64,000 nt of DNA, from NCBI GenBank assembly GCA_021432635.1, contig MU270064.1, positions 295,166 to 359,165 on the forward strand. Reading direction: 5' to 3'. Below, in pieces: positions 54,971 to 64,000 of this stretch (position 1 is its first letter; every line of letters starts with the position of its first letter). Made by a program: the position numbers and the translations under genes. Below the pieces are notes generated by a model. It ran no database searches. It saw nothing but the letters and a program-made list of their open reading frames with translations, and was not told the DNA's origin. This DNA comes from Thozetella sp. PMI_491 (lineage: Eukaryota; Ascomycota; Sordariomycetes; Chaetosphaeriales; Chaetosphaeriaceae).

Positions 54971-56774
54971 TTACTTGCTGTCTTTGAGCTTGACCATCCA
55001 ACCGGGGCCGTACCGGATCACCAACACCAACCCACCGGCAGATGCAGCCATGAACCCGGCGGCAATGGTACAAGAGCCCCCGACACCGATGCCCTGAACG
55101 GACGGCAGCGAAACGGCCGCGCCTATGCTGCCGAAGATATAGCGTACCACATAGTTCCCCGCGATCACCTCGGCGCCATCCTCCTGCATGACGTCGAGGA
55201 GGTAGGTGTTGATGCTGGGGAAGCACATGAGCTGTGCGACGCCTTGCACAAACATCATGATGACGGGCACGGCGATGCCGCCTTTTTCCGTCTCCACCGC
55301 CCAACCATAGACCAGGACCGACACTGGTATTATGACCCCGAGGAATGGGACTGCGGAGCGGAGCCGGTCCTCCGGTACCCGCACCCCCCGCTTCTTGATG
55401 TACTTCTTGACTACGTAGTCGGCATACCGCCCTCCCAGGAACGTGCCCACGAGGTAGCCGACCCCGGGGGCGAGATAGAAGAAGCCACCCTCCATCGGGG
55501 TGCTGAGATTGAACCGCGGATTGAGCACGTAGCGGATCGGCGTGAGCAGGGCGTACATGTTCCACACGAGACTGCTGCTAGCTGCGGCTGCGAAGATCAT
55601 GTTGGGGTACTTGAAGTGCCGGAGCACGTTCCACGGCTGGAGCATCTTCCATATGACCCGGGCCCGCTGCGCTCGCGACATGTCTGCCATGTCACGCGCC
55701 TTCTTGCGGTGGATGGTCTCGGGCAGCAGGAAGAAGCCCCCCAGGCATGCCAGCCCGGTCAGGCCCGTCTGCAGCCAAAAGATGACCCTCCAGGACGTGT
55801 ACGTTACGATGACGCCACCGATGAATGGGCCGAGTGCCGGCCCGACAAGGGTGCCAGATGCCAACCATCCTAGCGCCGTGGCACGCCCGGTGGGGTGAAA
55901 GATGTCCCTGCATCAAGAAATCGCGTCAGCCAAAATTTCAGGCTATTAGCCCGGGAGCGCCCTGCTGTTGGAGGTGCATTACCCTACGCAGGCCGAGCCC
56001 ACTATCAAAAAGGAAGTCCCGGGAATGGCGCTAAGAAGTCGAAATACCGTGAAGGCGGCTAGATTAGGAGCGAGCGCGGTCCCAATGCTGCAGAGCAAAA
56101 ACAGTACGGACGTAATGAGAGCCGTCTTCGTTTCCGGACCGTCGTTAGTACATACAATCTCGATGGTCTAGTTTCGACGGACCGGTTGGCTCCGAAGCGG
56201 AAGGTATTATGGAACTCACCGGCCTGCGGCCATATACTTGACTCACGGGGCCCCATATCAATGGGGCCAGACCCATGAAGCATAGATACAGAGCGACGAT
56301 AATGTTCAGCACGGTGCCAGTCGTGCCATATTCCTCTGCTACTTCGGGTGTGGCGCTGAGGACACTAGTGCTGCTGATCGGCGAGAGGAGGCTCGCGTAG
56401 GAGAGATACGAGACGATGACGATCTTGCGGTGCTTGGAGAACTTGTTGTACGGCTCGAACTCGTCCTGGGTCCCGTCGGCGATCGTCACGGCAAGCGGCG
56501 GGTCTTGGGACGAGATGTGCGTGGGCACCTTCTCGATCACGCCCTGCCGACTCCTCTGCCGGGCGATTGGATCTGTCCAGGCGAGAGGGTCCGGTGGCTC
56601 TGTGGTGCTCGTCGTGTCGCTAGTTGCGGAGGATGTCGAGGACGGCGTTTTTTCGATCGGCTCAAGGCCCGCTTTTTCCGGGCCCGGAGGTGTCGGCGGA
56701 GAAGCCGGCTCGATTTCGAGCGCGAATTCGTCGCTCGAAGACGAGTGCGGATCCTTGACTTCCGGCGCCTTCAT
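54971..56774 (-). CDS. MFS drug:H+ antiporter-like transporter (DHA1 family)
   Basis: Exons 56220-56774, 55983-56125 and 54971-55907 give 544 residues. About 110 polar N-terminal residues precede the first span. Family motifs are visible: SPISSTSVLSATPEVAEEYG, LAPLIWGPVSQVYGRRP (MFS signature A), GTALAPNLAAFTVFRLLSAI, GRATALGWLASGTLVGPALG (antiporter motif C) and SWRVIFWLQTGLTGLACLGG. The C-terminal half is also complete (NYVVRYIFGSIGAAV). The first intron (56126-56219) keeps the frame only with acceptor GAAG. A textbook TACTAAC branch site lies 28-34 bases upstream of that junction. The second intron (55908-55982) is ordinary. This is a plasma-membrane exporter of small molecules. It lies 1.0 kb from the glycosyltransferase, which would fit export of a glycosylated product. 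Confidence 0.92.
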
Positions 56775-57804
56775 GGTTCGGCTATCCCACGCGCTGGCGC
56801 TCCCGTCGAGGTTTGTTTATAAATAGTCTCCAAAAGCCTCAGGCCTAATGAGGTGCCAGGTTTTATGACTCAATTGACAGGGGGACAGGCGGGACGGCTA
56901 CCCGGGGTCGGGAAGGTTTTTTTTTATTTCGACATCGGAGAAGGACACCCGCGGCCGAGGACGGGTCTCCGGCCTTGTTCGGTACGGCCCAGGCCGTAAC
57001 GCCTGTTCCTTGCATAAGACTAGTTAACCGTCTAACCGGAGACCCCCCACGGTTTGCTGGCTCCTCTCTTGCGGGTTACATGGGTTGTCTCTTGTTCCCC
57101 AAAGGCGAGGCCTTCTCCAACCTCCTAATCTGGGTCGCCACTTGGATAGTACAAAACTCGCTCGTAGCAGCTTCTCAGAACCGATTTTCAACGATTGTTT
57201 TCGTAGCTGTTTCCAGCTCGTCGTGGACCGGATCGGTTTATTTCCGCCTTATTGCCAGGAACCGTACCCGGCAACTTCCTATCTGTGGGAATGCAAGCCG
57301 ACATCGGGCTAGATCCGCCCAGGGCGATAAGGAGCCTAGTGGATATCATGACGTCCTGATGCCGAGGACACGAGCTCAGGATCGAGCTCGGGAATGCCAT
57401 GGCTTAAGAATTGTTACACACGTCTGCAGACGTTCGTGCCCATCTTTTGCTTTCCTCGCGACCCAAGTTATAGTTATTTGAAGATAAACTAACAATAGAC
57501 GGCCGGCTGGACAGTATGTTGGTTTAAATAAATAAAATATGCTGACAGACCTCCCAAGGAAAATGAACACAAGATACTCCGTAGAATTTGTGGACGATTG
57601 GCCGAAAAGAATAGATTACAATATGTTGTGTCACCTTGCATGCTATGTGATTGGACAGCCCTGGACAGTAGACTCAGCTTTACATGGGCAAGAATGCGTC
57701 TATGGCCACATCTATATCGACTAGGTATAGCTTCTATCGCATCTATCTCTGAAGAGCTGGAGAGGAAACAATATCCGTAACGCCAAACACTCCTCGCTCC
57801 GGTT
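56775..57804. other. Intergenic region
   Basis: About 1.0 kb between the exporter start and the stop of the glycosyltransferase gene. Overlapping frames near 57.0-57.5 kb have no domain. Confidence 0.45.
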
Positions 57805-59184
57805 TCATTTGGCATGCTCCATAATGATCTTCTCCACGCTGCCAAGGGCATCCATATCCTCATTCTCCTTCTTCAACTCCAGTGCCCTCTTCTTATAGCT
57901 GGGGTCACCGAGGACCTTCGCCACACCGTCTGCAATGGCTTGTGCCGATGGCTGTTCAGTGGCCAGATTGACCCCGACGCCGCTCCATGCGGCACGAGCA
58001 CATACCTCGGCCTTGTCCGCGATGGCACCCCCAAGGACCATGGGCACGCCGTTCATGATGCTGTGCATGTAGCCGCCAAACCCAGCGTTGGAAACGAAGA
58101 CATCAGTGTAAGGGAGCAGCGCGTCGTACGGCAGGTAGTCGATGACCTTCGTGTTTGCGGGCACGGGCGTGTCGGCGGGGAGGGATTCGCCACGTTTGCC
58201 CAAGGTAGCGATAACGAGCACGTCGTCTCGGGATGCGAAGGCTTCTATCGTGGGGAGAAGGAGGGATGCGTAGTCGAAGGCGACTGTGCCCTGTGTGACG
58301 AACACGAGCTTCTTCTTGGACGGTGAGTCGGCCGGAAGAGCAGCGTTATCTTGGACCTCGCCCCACCATGGAGGGTACTTGAAGTCGGAATCGAGGGGCT
58401 TCAATGGTAGACCGCCTACGAACCTGGTATTTGGACTGAGGTCGGACCTCGGATAATCTAGGCTCGGGCTAAAGGACAGCATCGTAACCTTAGGCTTTGA
58501 GTGGGTGATGTCCATGTACCAGCCATCCATCTTGCTGGTCGCCCCGATGCGTGCCAAGATGGCGTTGGCGTGGTCGCTGACGCGATCTTGCCTGGATACG
58601 AAAAGCTCTTGCACCATGGCTTGGTACCGCGCGCGCTCCTCCTCGCTGGTAGGAAGGGGAAGGCCCGGACCGAACGGGGGCAGATCGACGCTGTTCATAC
58701 AGTTGATGGAGGTATGCAGACCCAAGATCGTAGGCACTTTGTCATAACCCTTCGGCGCCGGTGCCCCGTAGAAGAAGGGGACGGCACCGCCCCAGAAGAT
58801 CTCCTCCAAAATGATGACCTCACGACCGGGGTGCTTCTCGCGAACGTCTTCTAGACATTGCACCACCAAGGTATAGGAAGGCTCAATGGCCTCGACGAAG
58901 AAGTACTTCAAGTGGTAGATGAGCTGGTCGGCCCCCTGGTGCTCGTGTTGGCCCTCCCAGGCCCCCGGCCGAAAGACGGTATAGTCGTTCTTGATGTATT
59001 CGGCCCCGGCGGCCTTTATGGGGGATTCGAACTCAGGCGCGGCGATGAAGAAGACAGGAAATCCGTGTCCGACGAGGTGGGCGGCGACTTGGATGAGGGG
59101 GTATGTGTGCCCAGATGCGGGAAAGGAACCGCACACTATTATGGGTTTTTGTGTTTGGGACGAGGGGTAGTCGGACGAACCCAT
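57805..59184 (-). CDS. UDP-dependent glycosyltransferase (GT1 type)
   Basis: Single exon, 459 residues. The N-terminal GT-B domain starts IIVCGSFPASGHTYPLIQVA, where the His is the expected catalytic base. The C-terminal domain contains VFVTQGTVAFDYASLLLPTI, DVLVIATLGKRGE and VIDYLPYDALLPYTDVFVSN. Its nucleotide-sugar loop is NAGFGGYMHSIMNGVPMVLG, then DKAEVCARAAWSGVGVNL. This is the fungal/macrolide-type version of the PSPG region. No signal peptide is seen, so the enzyme is probably cytosolic. It likely transfers a hexose to a small molecule such as a polyketide, phenol or xenobiotic. The neighbouring exporter makes detoxification or secondary metabolism plausible. Confidence 0.94.
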   Translation of the reverse strand: MGSSDYPSSQTQKPIIVCGSFPASGHTYPLIQVAAHLVGHGFPVFFIAAPEFESPIKAAGAEYIKNDYTVFRPGAWEGQHEHQGADQLIYHLKYFFVEAIEPSYTLVVQCLEDVREKHPGREVIILEEIFWGGAVPFFYGAPAPKGYDKVPTILGLHTSINCMNSVDLPPFGPGLPLPTSEEERARYQAMVQELFVSRQDRVSDHANAILARIGATSKMDGWYMDITHSKPKVTMLSFSPSLDYPRSDLSPNTRFVGGLPLKPLDSDFKYPPWWGEVQDNAALPADSPSKKKLVFVTQGTVAFDYASLLLPTIEAFASRDDVLVIATLGKRGESLPADTPVPANTKVIDYLPYDALLPYTDVFVSNAGFGGYMHSIMNGVPMVLGGAIADKAEVCARAAWSGVGVNLATEQPSAQAIADGVAKVLGDPSYKKRALELKKENEDMDALGSVEKIIMEHAK

Positions 59185-61599
59185 GTTGGATTACCGGGGC
59201 GAGTAATCGATGGAGAAAGACTGCGGCTTTGGGAAGAGCTCTGTGAGGATAGGAAAACTGTCCGTGACTAGAGCATCACAGTGGCTTAAGTACTCGTCCC
59301 TCGCTCGAAGGAGGGACATAATTCCACACCGCAGCATGCCGTACCAAGCAATTACCACGCGAGACACCTCGAGTTCTAGGATTTGGATCCCGCATCGAGG
59401 ATAATCATGGGGGCAGATGTGAAGACGTTAGTGCTTAGGAATCTAGCTAGGTTTCCCGTGCTTCGATGCGTTTAACTTGGTTGATCCATCCACGAATCAT
59501 CATGCATTCTTGGCGCTATCCAGGACCAAAGTGGCAAGAGGGCAGGGGCTCGAGGCACTACAGAAAAGCCGAACCCTGTTGCGTAGCAAAATGGCGGCTC
59601 CACCTTGTAAATTTTGTCCTGGTTGCTCGCATATTTGGACGCCTTGGGCTTACGGCGAGCTGATCTAAGCCCTGGGGTAGACGGCGCGCAACACAACCGG
59701 CGCCGGCGTACCCACGGGTTCGGCTTTAGGTCTAAAAGAACTAACTACATGAAGGACTAGGGACCACATATGGACTTATACGACGCCTGTACGCCCGTGG
59801 ACAGGGCTAGAGAGTGGGCCTTAGGATGTGCATTGACTAAACGTGAAAAGCTCGCACACATCCCAAACACGATTTTTCCGTACTGTGCCAAGTTACTTTC
59901 TGTATATGTACGTGCCTATATGGCGCTGCACACCTATTGGACGCTCCGTTGGCGAGGGAGCGAACCCGGCGACAGCCATGCTTCAGCCGTAGTAAGACAG
60001 AGCCCCGGCCATCTACACTGACCGCAAGATACCTGCCGAAATTAGCTTTACACGAAGTCGAGGCAGCATCCTTACCGCTTCGCCGGCCAGCGGAGCTCGC
60101 ACTAGTGCCAGACGCTAGGATACCCGGCCGGTAAACTTAAACACCAAAATGAGCATAAGTTCTGCATGTCGATTTGCGCGGATGGCGTCATCAAGATGGG
60201 CGAGCACCATTGTTTCTGAACGCTGATGGAAAAGTACACCCACGAGGGAGCCCAGCTCTTGCGCTTGGCTTTTATCCGTTGTTGTTATCAGACTCCGTGC
60301 TTCCCAGCAGAATCTACTCGCTTCGTTAAGGTCGGGATTCACATGGGTTCTAAGGTATCGGTTACAAATGTAAACTTCGAGAGAGCCTAGTTACCCAGGT
60401 TGCCCCAAGTAGTTGTCTAGTGTTAAATCATGGGATTGTCTACTTACGATAATAGCCTTCTCGAAGTTAGCCGTAGTCCCACGCTTAATTATCTAGATTG
60501 CAGGTTTGATGTTGGAGATATAGCTAGAAGAGATTGATCCTTCGGCGGTATTGATTCCTCAGCCGAGCCGCAAGATTGTTGAGCTGGGCAGCGCGGCGTG
60601 GTTCGTTATCTGGCATTACAGCTATGGCTTGTGGTGTCACTCGAATTGCCTCTTTAACAAGTCTGAAGCTCCCTGCGGCTCCATAAATCCTGCTTAGACG
60701 GATCTCGAGCATTCCCAGGCACTCATCCTGGCTTGGATCGCCATTCGGTGTTAGACAACCGCTTTCCGTAACGTGTTTATGGGTTCTTCAAGCCTGCTTA
60801 TGGCGTACGTTCCCTCTCTTTGCCGTCGAGGCAGGTTCTGAGGAGATACAAGTGCCCAGCCTGGTCTAGGCGGCTATTGGGTGTTATTTTGACTGGGCAC
60901 CGTAGTAGTCGAAATCTATCTTCGAGGTCTGCCATGAACTGGGCGTTTGGTAGGCTACATAGAAGTGATTCGCTTTGTGGGCCAACACCTACCCATCACG
61001 AGGCGCTCGTCGAGCTCTAGGCCAAATCTCGCTCTTACTAATCCCCGAATTGCACCCAAGGGCATGTCTTGCCACTCATGCCACATATCGCTGCAATTTT
61101 AATTCTCCCGAAGAAAGAAAACGGACCACAGATTATACCTACCACACCCCGCTTGCCCCTATTTAGTTTGGCGTGTAATGCCACATGGCACACACGTCAA
61201 TTGGCAATGACTACTTTGGGTAGCTAGGGCTCTACGGGGCCCGGCTTCCTAGGCGTCTCCATCTTATGTCGGCCAGCATTGCAAACAAAAGCCCTTCTCG
61301 AAGACAACGTTTGGCAATCCAATCGGGGGAGCCGGTGAAGGTGGTTGTACTCGGCCTAAGTTTTAGACATAGCTCATTTAGGCGTGACTCAACTCGGCGA
61401 GAGGCTAAGCTTGTTAGAGCTGGCCGGCAAATGGCGCTGAGTTGGAACTCCGATTGGCTACGTATCACACTATCGCACAGTAGCACACAACGATAAAAGG
61501 CGCTCTAGACAGGAAGACGAGGAGATTGAAAGGTCACTGACGGAAGTAAACCAACAGACGCAGAAACAGCAATCTCCAAATAGCATCCTAAGAAACACC
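59185..61599. other. Gene-poor region with TPR relic
   Basis: About 2.4 kb. Apart from weak TPR-like fragments (listed separately) no gene is supported. The left end is the glycosyltransferase promoter and the right end the ASCH-gene promoter. Confidence 0.45.
60115..60790 (-). pseudogene. Relic of a TPR-repeat protein
   Basis: Minus-strand text near 60524-60790 reads EAIRVTPQAIAVMPDNEP then AAQLNNLAARLRNQYRR. This matches the repeat phrase of fungal TPR proteins (A-xxTPxxHP-RAxxLNNL-xxLxxRY). A second fragment, 60115-60342, reads NEASRFCWEARSLI and may be a further repeat. The frames are short and interrupted, and no complete gene can be joined. Such repeats usually belong to CHAT- or NB-ARC-associated proteins. 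Weak evidence. Confidence 0.35.
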
Positions 61600-62061
61600 A
61601 TGTCTCGCTTTGCGACAGACCGGCCCGACGTCGTAGCCCTGATGAAGGAGGCGTCTGAGGCGCTCGGCCGTCCACTCGCAGCCCCAAAGGACGTGTTCCA
61701 CTTCGGACACGACAACAACCCCAAAAGCGGCGATGGGAGGCTACGTGACGCATTGGACGGCCTCAAGACGGCGACCACATCATGGCCTGTCCCGTCCCCG
61801 CGGTACTGGGACGCGGGAGACCTATCCGTCATTCTCAACGGCGAGGGCCAGCCCATCGCCATCATGCGGACCCTGTCGTTAGTGGAGTGCAAGTTCAAGG
61901 ATGTCGCCGAGGACTTTGCGCTGGCCGAAAACGAGGGCACCTACGAGGACTACCGGGAGGGCCATATACACTTCTATAATAGCCAGGGGAAAGGCCATTT
62001 TGACGACGAGTCCATGGTACTATGCGAGAGGTTCGAGATCATCTACGAGAAGAAGGCGTGA
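61600..62061 (+). CDS. ASCH-domain protein
   Basis: Single exon, 153 residues, from MSRFATDRPDV. The sequence follows the ASCH (DUF984-like) pattern: FHFGHDNN, GLKTATTSWPVPSP, RYWDAGDLSVILNGEGQPIA, MRTLSLVECKFKDV and EDFALAENEGTYEDYREGHI, ending MVLCERFEIIYEK. The beta-barrel is related to PUA folds and is thought to bind RNA or nucleosides; some bacterial members hydrolyse modified nucleosides. No targeting signal is present. Length matches stand-alone members of the family. The exact activity in fungi is not established as far as I know. Confidence 0.9.
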   Translation: MSRFATDRPDVVALMKEASEALGRPLAAPKDVFHFGHDNNPKSGDGRLRDALDGLKTATTSWPVPSPRYWDAGDLSVILNGEGQPIAIMRTLSLVECKFKDVAEDFALAENEGTYEDYREGHIHFYNSQGKGHFDDESMVLCERFEIIYEKKA

Positions 62062-62529
62062 GCCTGTTGGCGGGTCGGGGCGGGGCGGAGGAGAAAGCTG
62101 ATCGGTAAATCGTTCACCATTGCATCGTGGGAGAGATGCGAAGAGCTATATTTTAGAACAGCTCTTTTTTAGATAATTAGGGTCAAAAGACGGCATGGAC
62201 CATCAGACCTTTCAACATCTAAATTAAGGTTGAACTTTCCATTTGTACCTCCGTACCTGGGCTTCTACGTCCTGGCACGCTTGCGCTTGTCTTTGCGCAG
62301 CGTTTAACCCTAACCCCTGTTCTTTGCCAAACATCCACTTAAGACCCCTGCTTCGAAAACGAGCCCCACGACGCGCCAATTCGCGCCCTACGCGTCACGT
62401 CCTCCCGCACCCTTCTGGCAGCACACCAGAGGCAGCACTAAAATAGGCATCCCATTGCTGGAGTACACCCCGACCCCAAGGGAACAGCAATCCAGTACAT
62501 CACGCGGCCGATTGCTTTGAACCGCCACT
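62062..62529. other. Intergenic region
   Basis: About 470 bases between two plus-strand genes. No feature beyond likely 3' and 5' untranslated sequence. Confidence 0.45.
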
Positions 62530-63821
62530 ATGTCGGACTTTGAGGACGAGATGGACGTCGATGTCGAGCTCTCGGGCGACATCAAGTTCTCGGCAGACAA
62601 TGCGACCAAGGGCAAGCGCAGCACAGCCAACCTGCCGGTTGAGGCGGAGGACACTCTCCCATGGTAAGCACCGCGGGCGAAATAACTCTCCCTGTGGCTT
62701 CTGGGATGCTAATTTGGCACCACAGGATCGAAAAATACCGACCAGTCTCGCTCAACGACGTCGAGGGCCACCAGGACATCCTCACTACCATCAACAAGTT
62801 CATCGACGCCAACCGCCTCCCGCATCTCCTGCTCTACGGACCGCCCGGCACGGGTAAAACCTCGACGGTCCTAGCGCTTGCCCGCCGGATCTACGGGGCC
62901 GAGAACATGAGGCAGATGGTGCTCGAGCTCAACGCCTCCGACGATCGTGGCATCGACGTCGTGCGCGAGCAGATCAAGACCTTTGCCTCGACCAAGCAGA
63001 TTTTCAGCATGGCCGGCGGACGGGGGGGTGCCACGGGCATCGCGGGGTACAAGCTGATTATCCTGGACGAGGCCGACGCCATGACCAACACGGCCCAGAT
63101 GGCCCTCCGGCGCATCATGGAGAAGTACACAGCGAACACGCGCTTCTGCATCATCGCCAACTACTCCCACAAGCTGAGCCCTGCCCTGCTATCTCGATGC
63201 ACCCGGTTCCGGTTCAGCCCTCTCAAGGAGAAGGATATCCGCATGCTCGTTGACAAAGTGATCGGCGAGGAGGAAGTGAACATTGAGCCGACGGCGACAG
63301 ACGCCCTGGTGACGCTTAGCAAGGGCGACATGCGTCGCGCGCTGAATGTTCTGCAGGCCTGCCATGCCTCCAGTATGCCCCCTCTAGCCTCCCTGATGTT
63401 CTCAGGGCCAGCCGACTAACCTAACCTAGGCACGCCTCTCCAGCCCAAGGACGCCCCCAAGATTCCCGAGAAGGACATTGTCCGAGAGAAGATCACGGTC
63501 GACACCATCTACACCTGCATCGCTGCCCCCCCGCCGGACGCGATCAAGCAGATCGTCGATACGCTTCTAGAGACCAAGGATGTGACGTCCTGCCTCACCA
63601 CCATCAACACGCTCAAGGTGGCCCGGGGACTGGCGCTAGCTGACATAATCACGTCCGTCTCAGAGGCTGTCATGAAGCTGGAGGTTAAGCCCGAGGTCAT
63701 GGTTACCTGGCTAGACGGTCTAGCTGAGGTGGAACATCGCGTGGCGGGTGGCGGCAACGAGGCTATCCAGACCGGTGCTGTCGTGGGTGTCATACGGAGA
63801 GGCGTGGAGCTGCAGACCTGA
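62530..63821 (+). CDS. rfc3: Replication factor C subunit 3 (clamp loader ATPase)
   Basis: Exons 62530-62663, 62726-63372 and 63430-63821 (introns 62 and 57 bp) give 390 residues. After an acidic N-terminus comes [20 protein letters not shown]. Walker A is GPPGTGKT (83-90), followed by [19 protein letters not shown]. Walker B is LIILDEAD (155-162), and the SRC arginine-finger motif is [10 protein letters not shown]. The collar domain ends [20 protein letters not shown]. The pattern matches yeast Rfc3 and human RFC5. A Gly-rich insert ([16 protein letters not shown]) precedes Walker B and is longer than in yeast. The subunit is part of the RFC pentamer that loads PCNA at primer ends in the nucleus, and of the Rad24, Ctf18 and Elg1 variants. 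Confidence 0.96.
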
Positions 63822-64000
63822 GACCCTCTGGTTCGCAGTCGTGGATGGCCTTCGTTGGCGCGACAGCCACACGAAGCCAGTTATGACGTTATGACTATGT
63901 ACACTAAATGCTTTCGCCACGCAGCAGCGCTGTGAAGCTACTACGAAGCCCACAGGGTAGATGTGAAAGTGGCTGCTTACCTGTGTGTCACATATAGAGG
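63822..64000. other. 3' end of window
   Basis: Downstream sequence of the RFC3 gene; nothing further can be called. Confidence 0.4.

Noticed and set aside
54848..55873. 341-codon plus-strand open frame
   Set aside because: Antisense shadow of the DHA1 transporter, whose family motifs are unmistakable on the minus strand.
56160..56180. Acceptor AACTAG for the first exporter intron, giving a 4-codon exon
   Set aside because: It would need a second intron of only about 30 bases; a single intron with TACTAAC branch and AAG acceptor is simpler and in frame.

Overview
The window is nuclear DNA of a filamentous ascomycete. The coding DNA is GC-rich, and most genes carry several short introns (about 50-95 bp) with GTAAGT-like donors, CTAAC/CTGAC branch sites and AG acceptors. 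The gene families are typical of Pezizomycotina: Zn2Cys6 regulator, sedolisin, Dal5-type transporter, LaeA/UMTA-type methyltransferase and GPI-anchored Ser/Thr-rich protein. A Sordariomycete is my best guess; nothing in the window fixes genus or species. I rebuilt the splice models by eye, and each joined frame was checked to be divisible by three and free of internal stops unless stated.

Layout. 1.6-8 kb: a large multi-membrane-span protein with a winged-helix-like N-terminus, a class I methyltransferase and a leucine-rich F-box gene whose frame appears broken. 8.8-20 kb: a secreted type-B esterase lacking its catalytic His, a secreted six-hairpin glycosidase, then housekeeping genes (Trm6/Gcd10, Arp2/3 subunit ARPC3, a conserved nuclear-looking protein). 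23.2-27.5 kb: a complete type-B esterase/lipase and a GPI-anchored surface protein. 30.8-35.5 kb: a compact secretory-pathway block of an aspartic protease with a proline-rich pro-region, a prolyl-4-hydroxylase-like oxygenase, and (divergent from the oxygenase) an ER protein-disulfide-isomerase-like protein that ends in HEEL but has lost its CxxC. 35.8 kb: an intron-containing tRNA-Glu. 36.3-38.8 kb: a seven-exon sedolisin. 40.2-42.1 kb: a Zn2Cys6 regulator.

44.4-59.2 kb is an accessory region. It holds a Gfo/Idh oxidoreductase divergent from a Dal5-type transporter, an eight-exon methyltransferase, a small membrane protein, two truncated genes facing away from a common breakpoint (2-oxoglutarate oxygenase and MFS transporter), tRNA-Asp, a DHA1-type MFS transporter and a UDP-glycosyltransferase. 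It resembles a tailoring/transport cluster with no synthase. 61.6-63.8 kb returns to conserved genes: an ASCH-domain protein and replication factor C subunit 3.

The most interesting items are the protease/prolyl-hydroxylase/PDI-like block with its two consecutive 8-nt microexons, the two-sided gene truncation at 52.7 kb, the esterase with Asn in place of its catalytic His, and the winged-helix/multi-span protein without an NTPase. The intergenic tracts at 19.9-23.2, 27.5-30.8, 42.1-44.4 and 59.2-61.6 kb contain no gene I can support, apart from a weak TPR relic near 60.5 kb.
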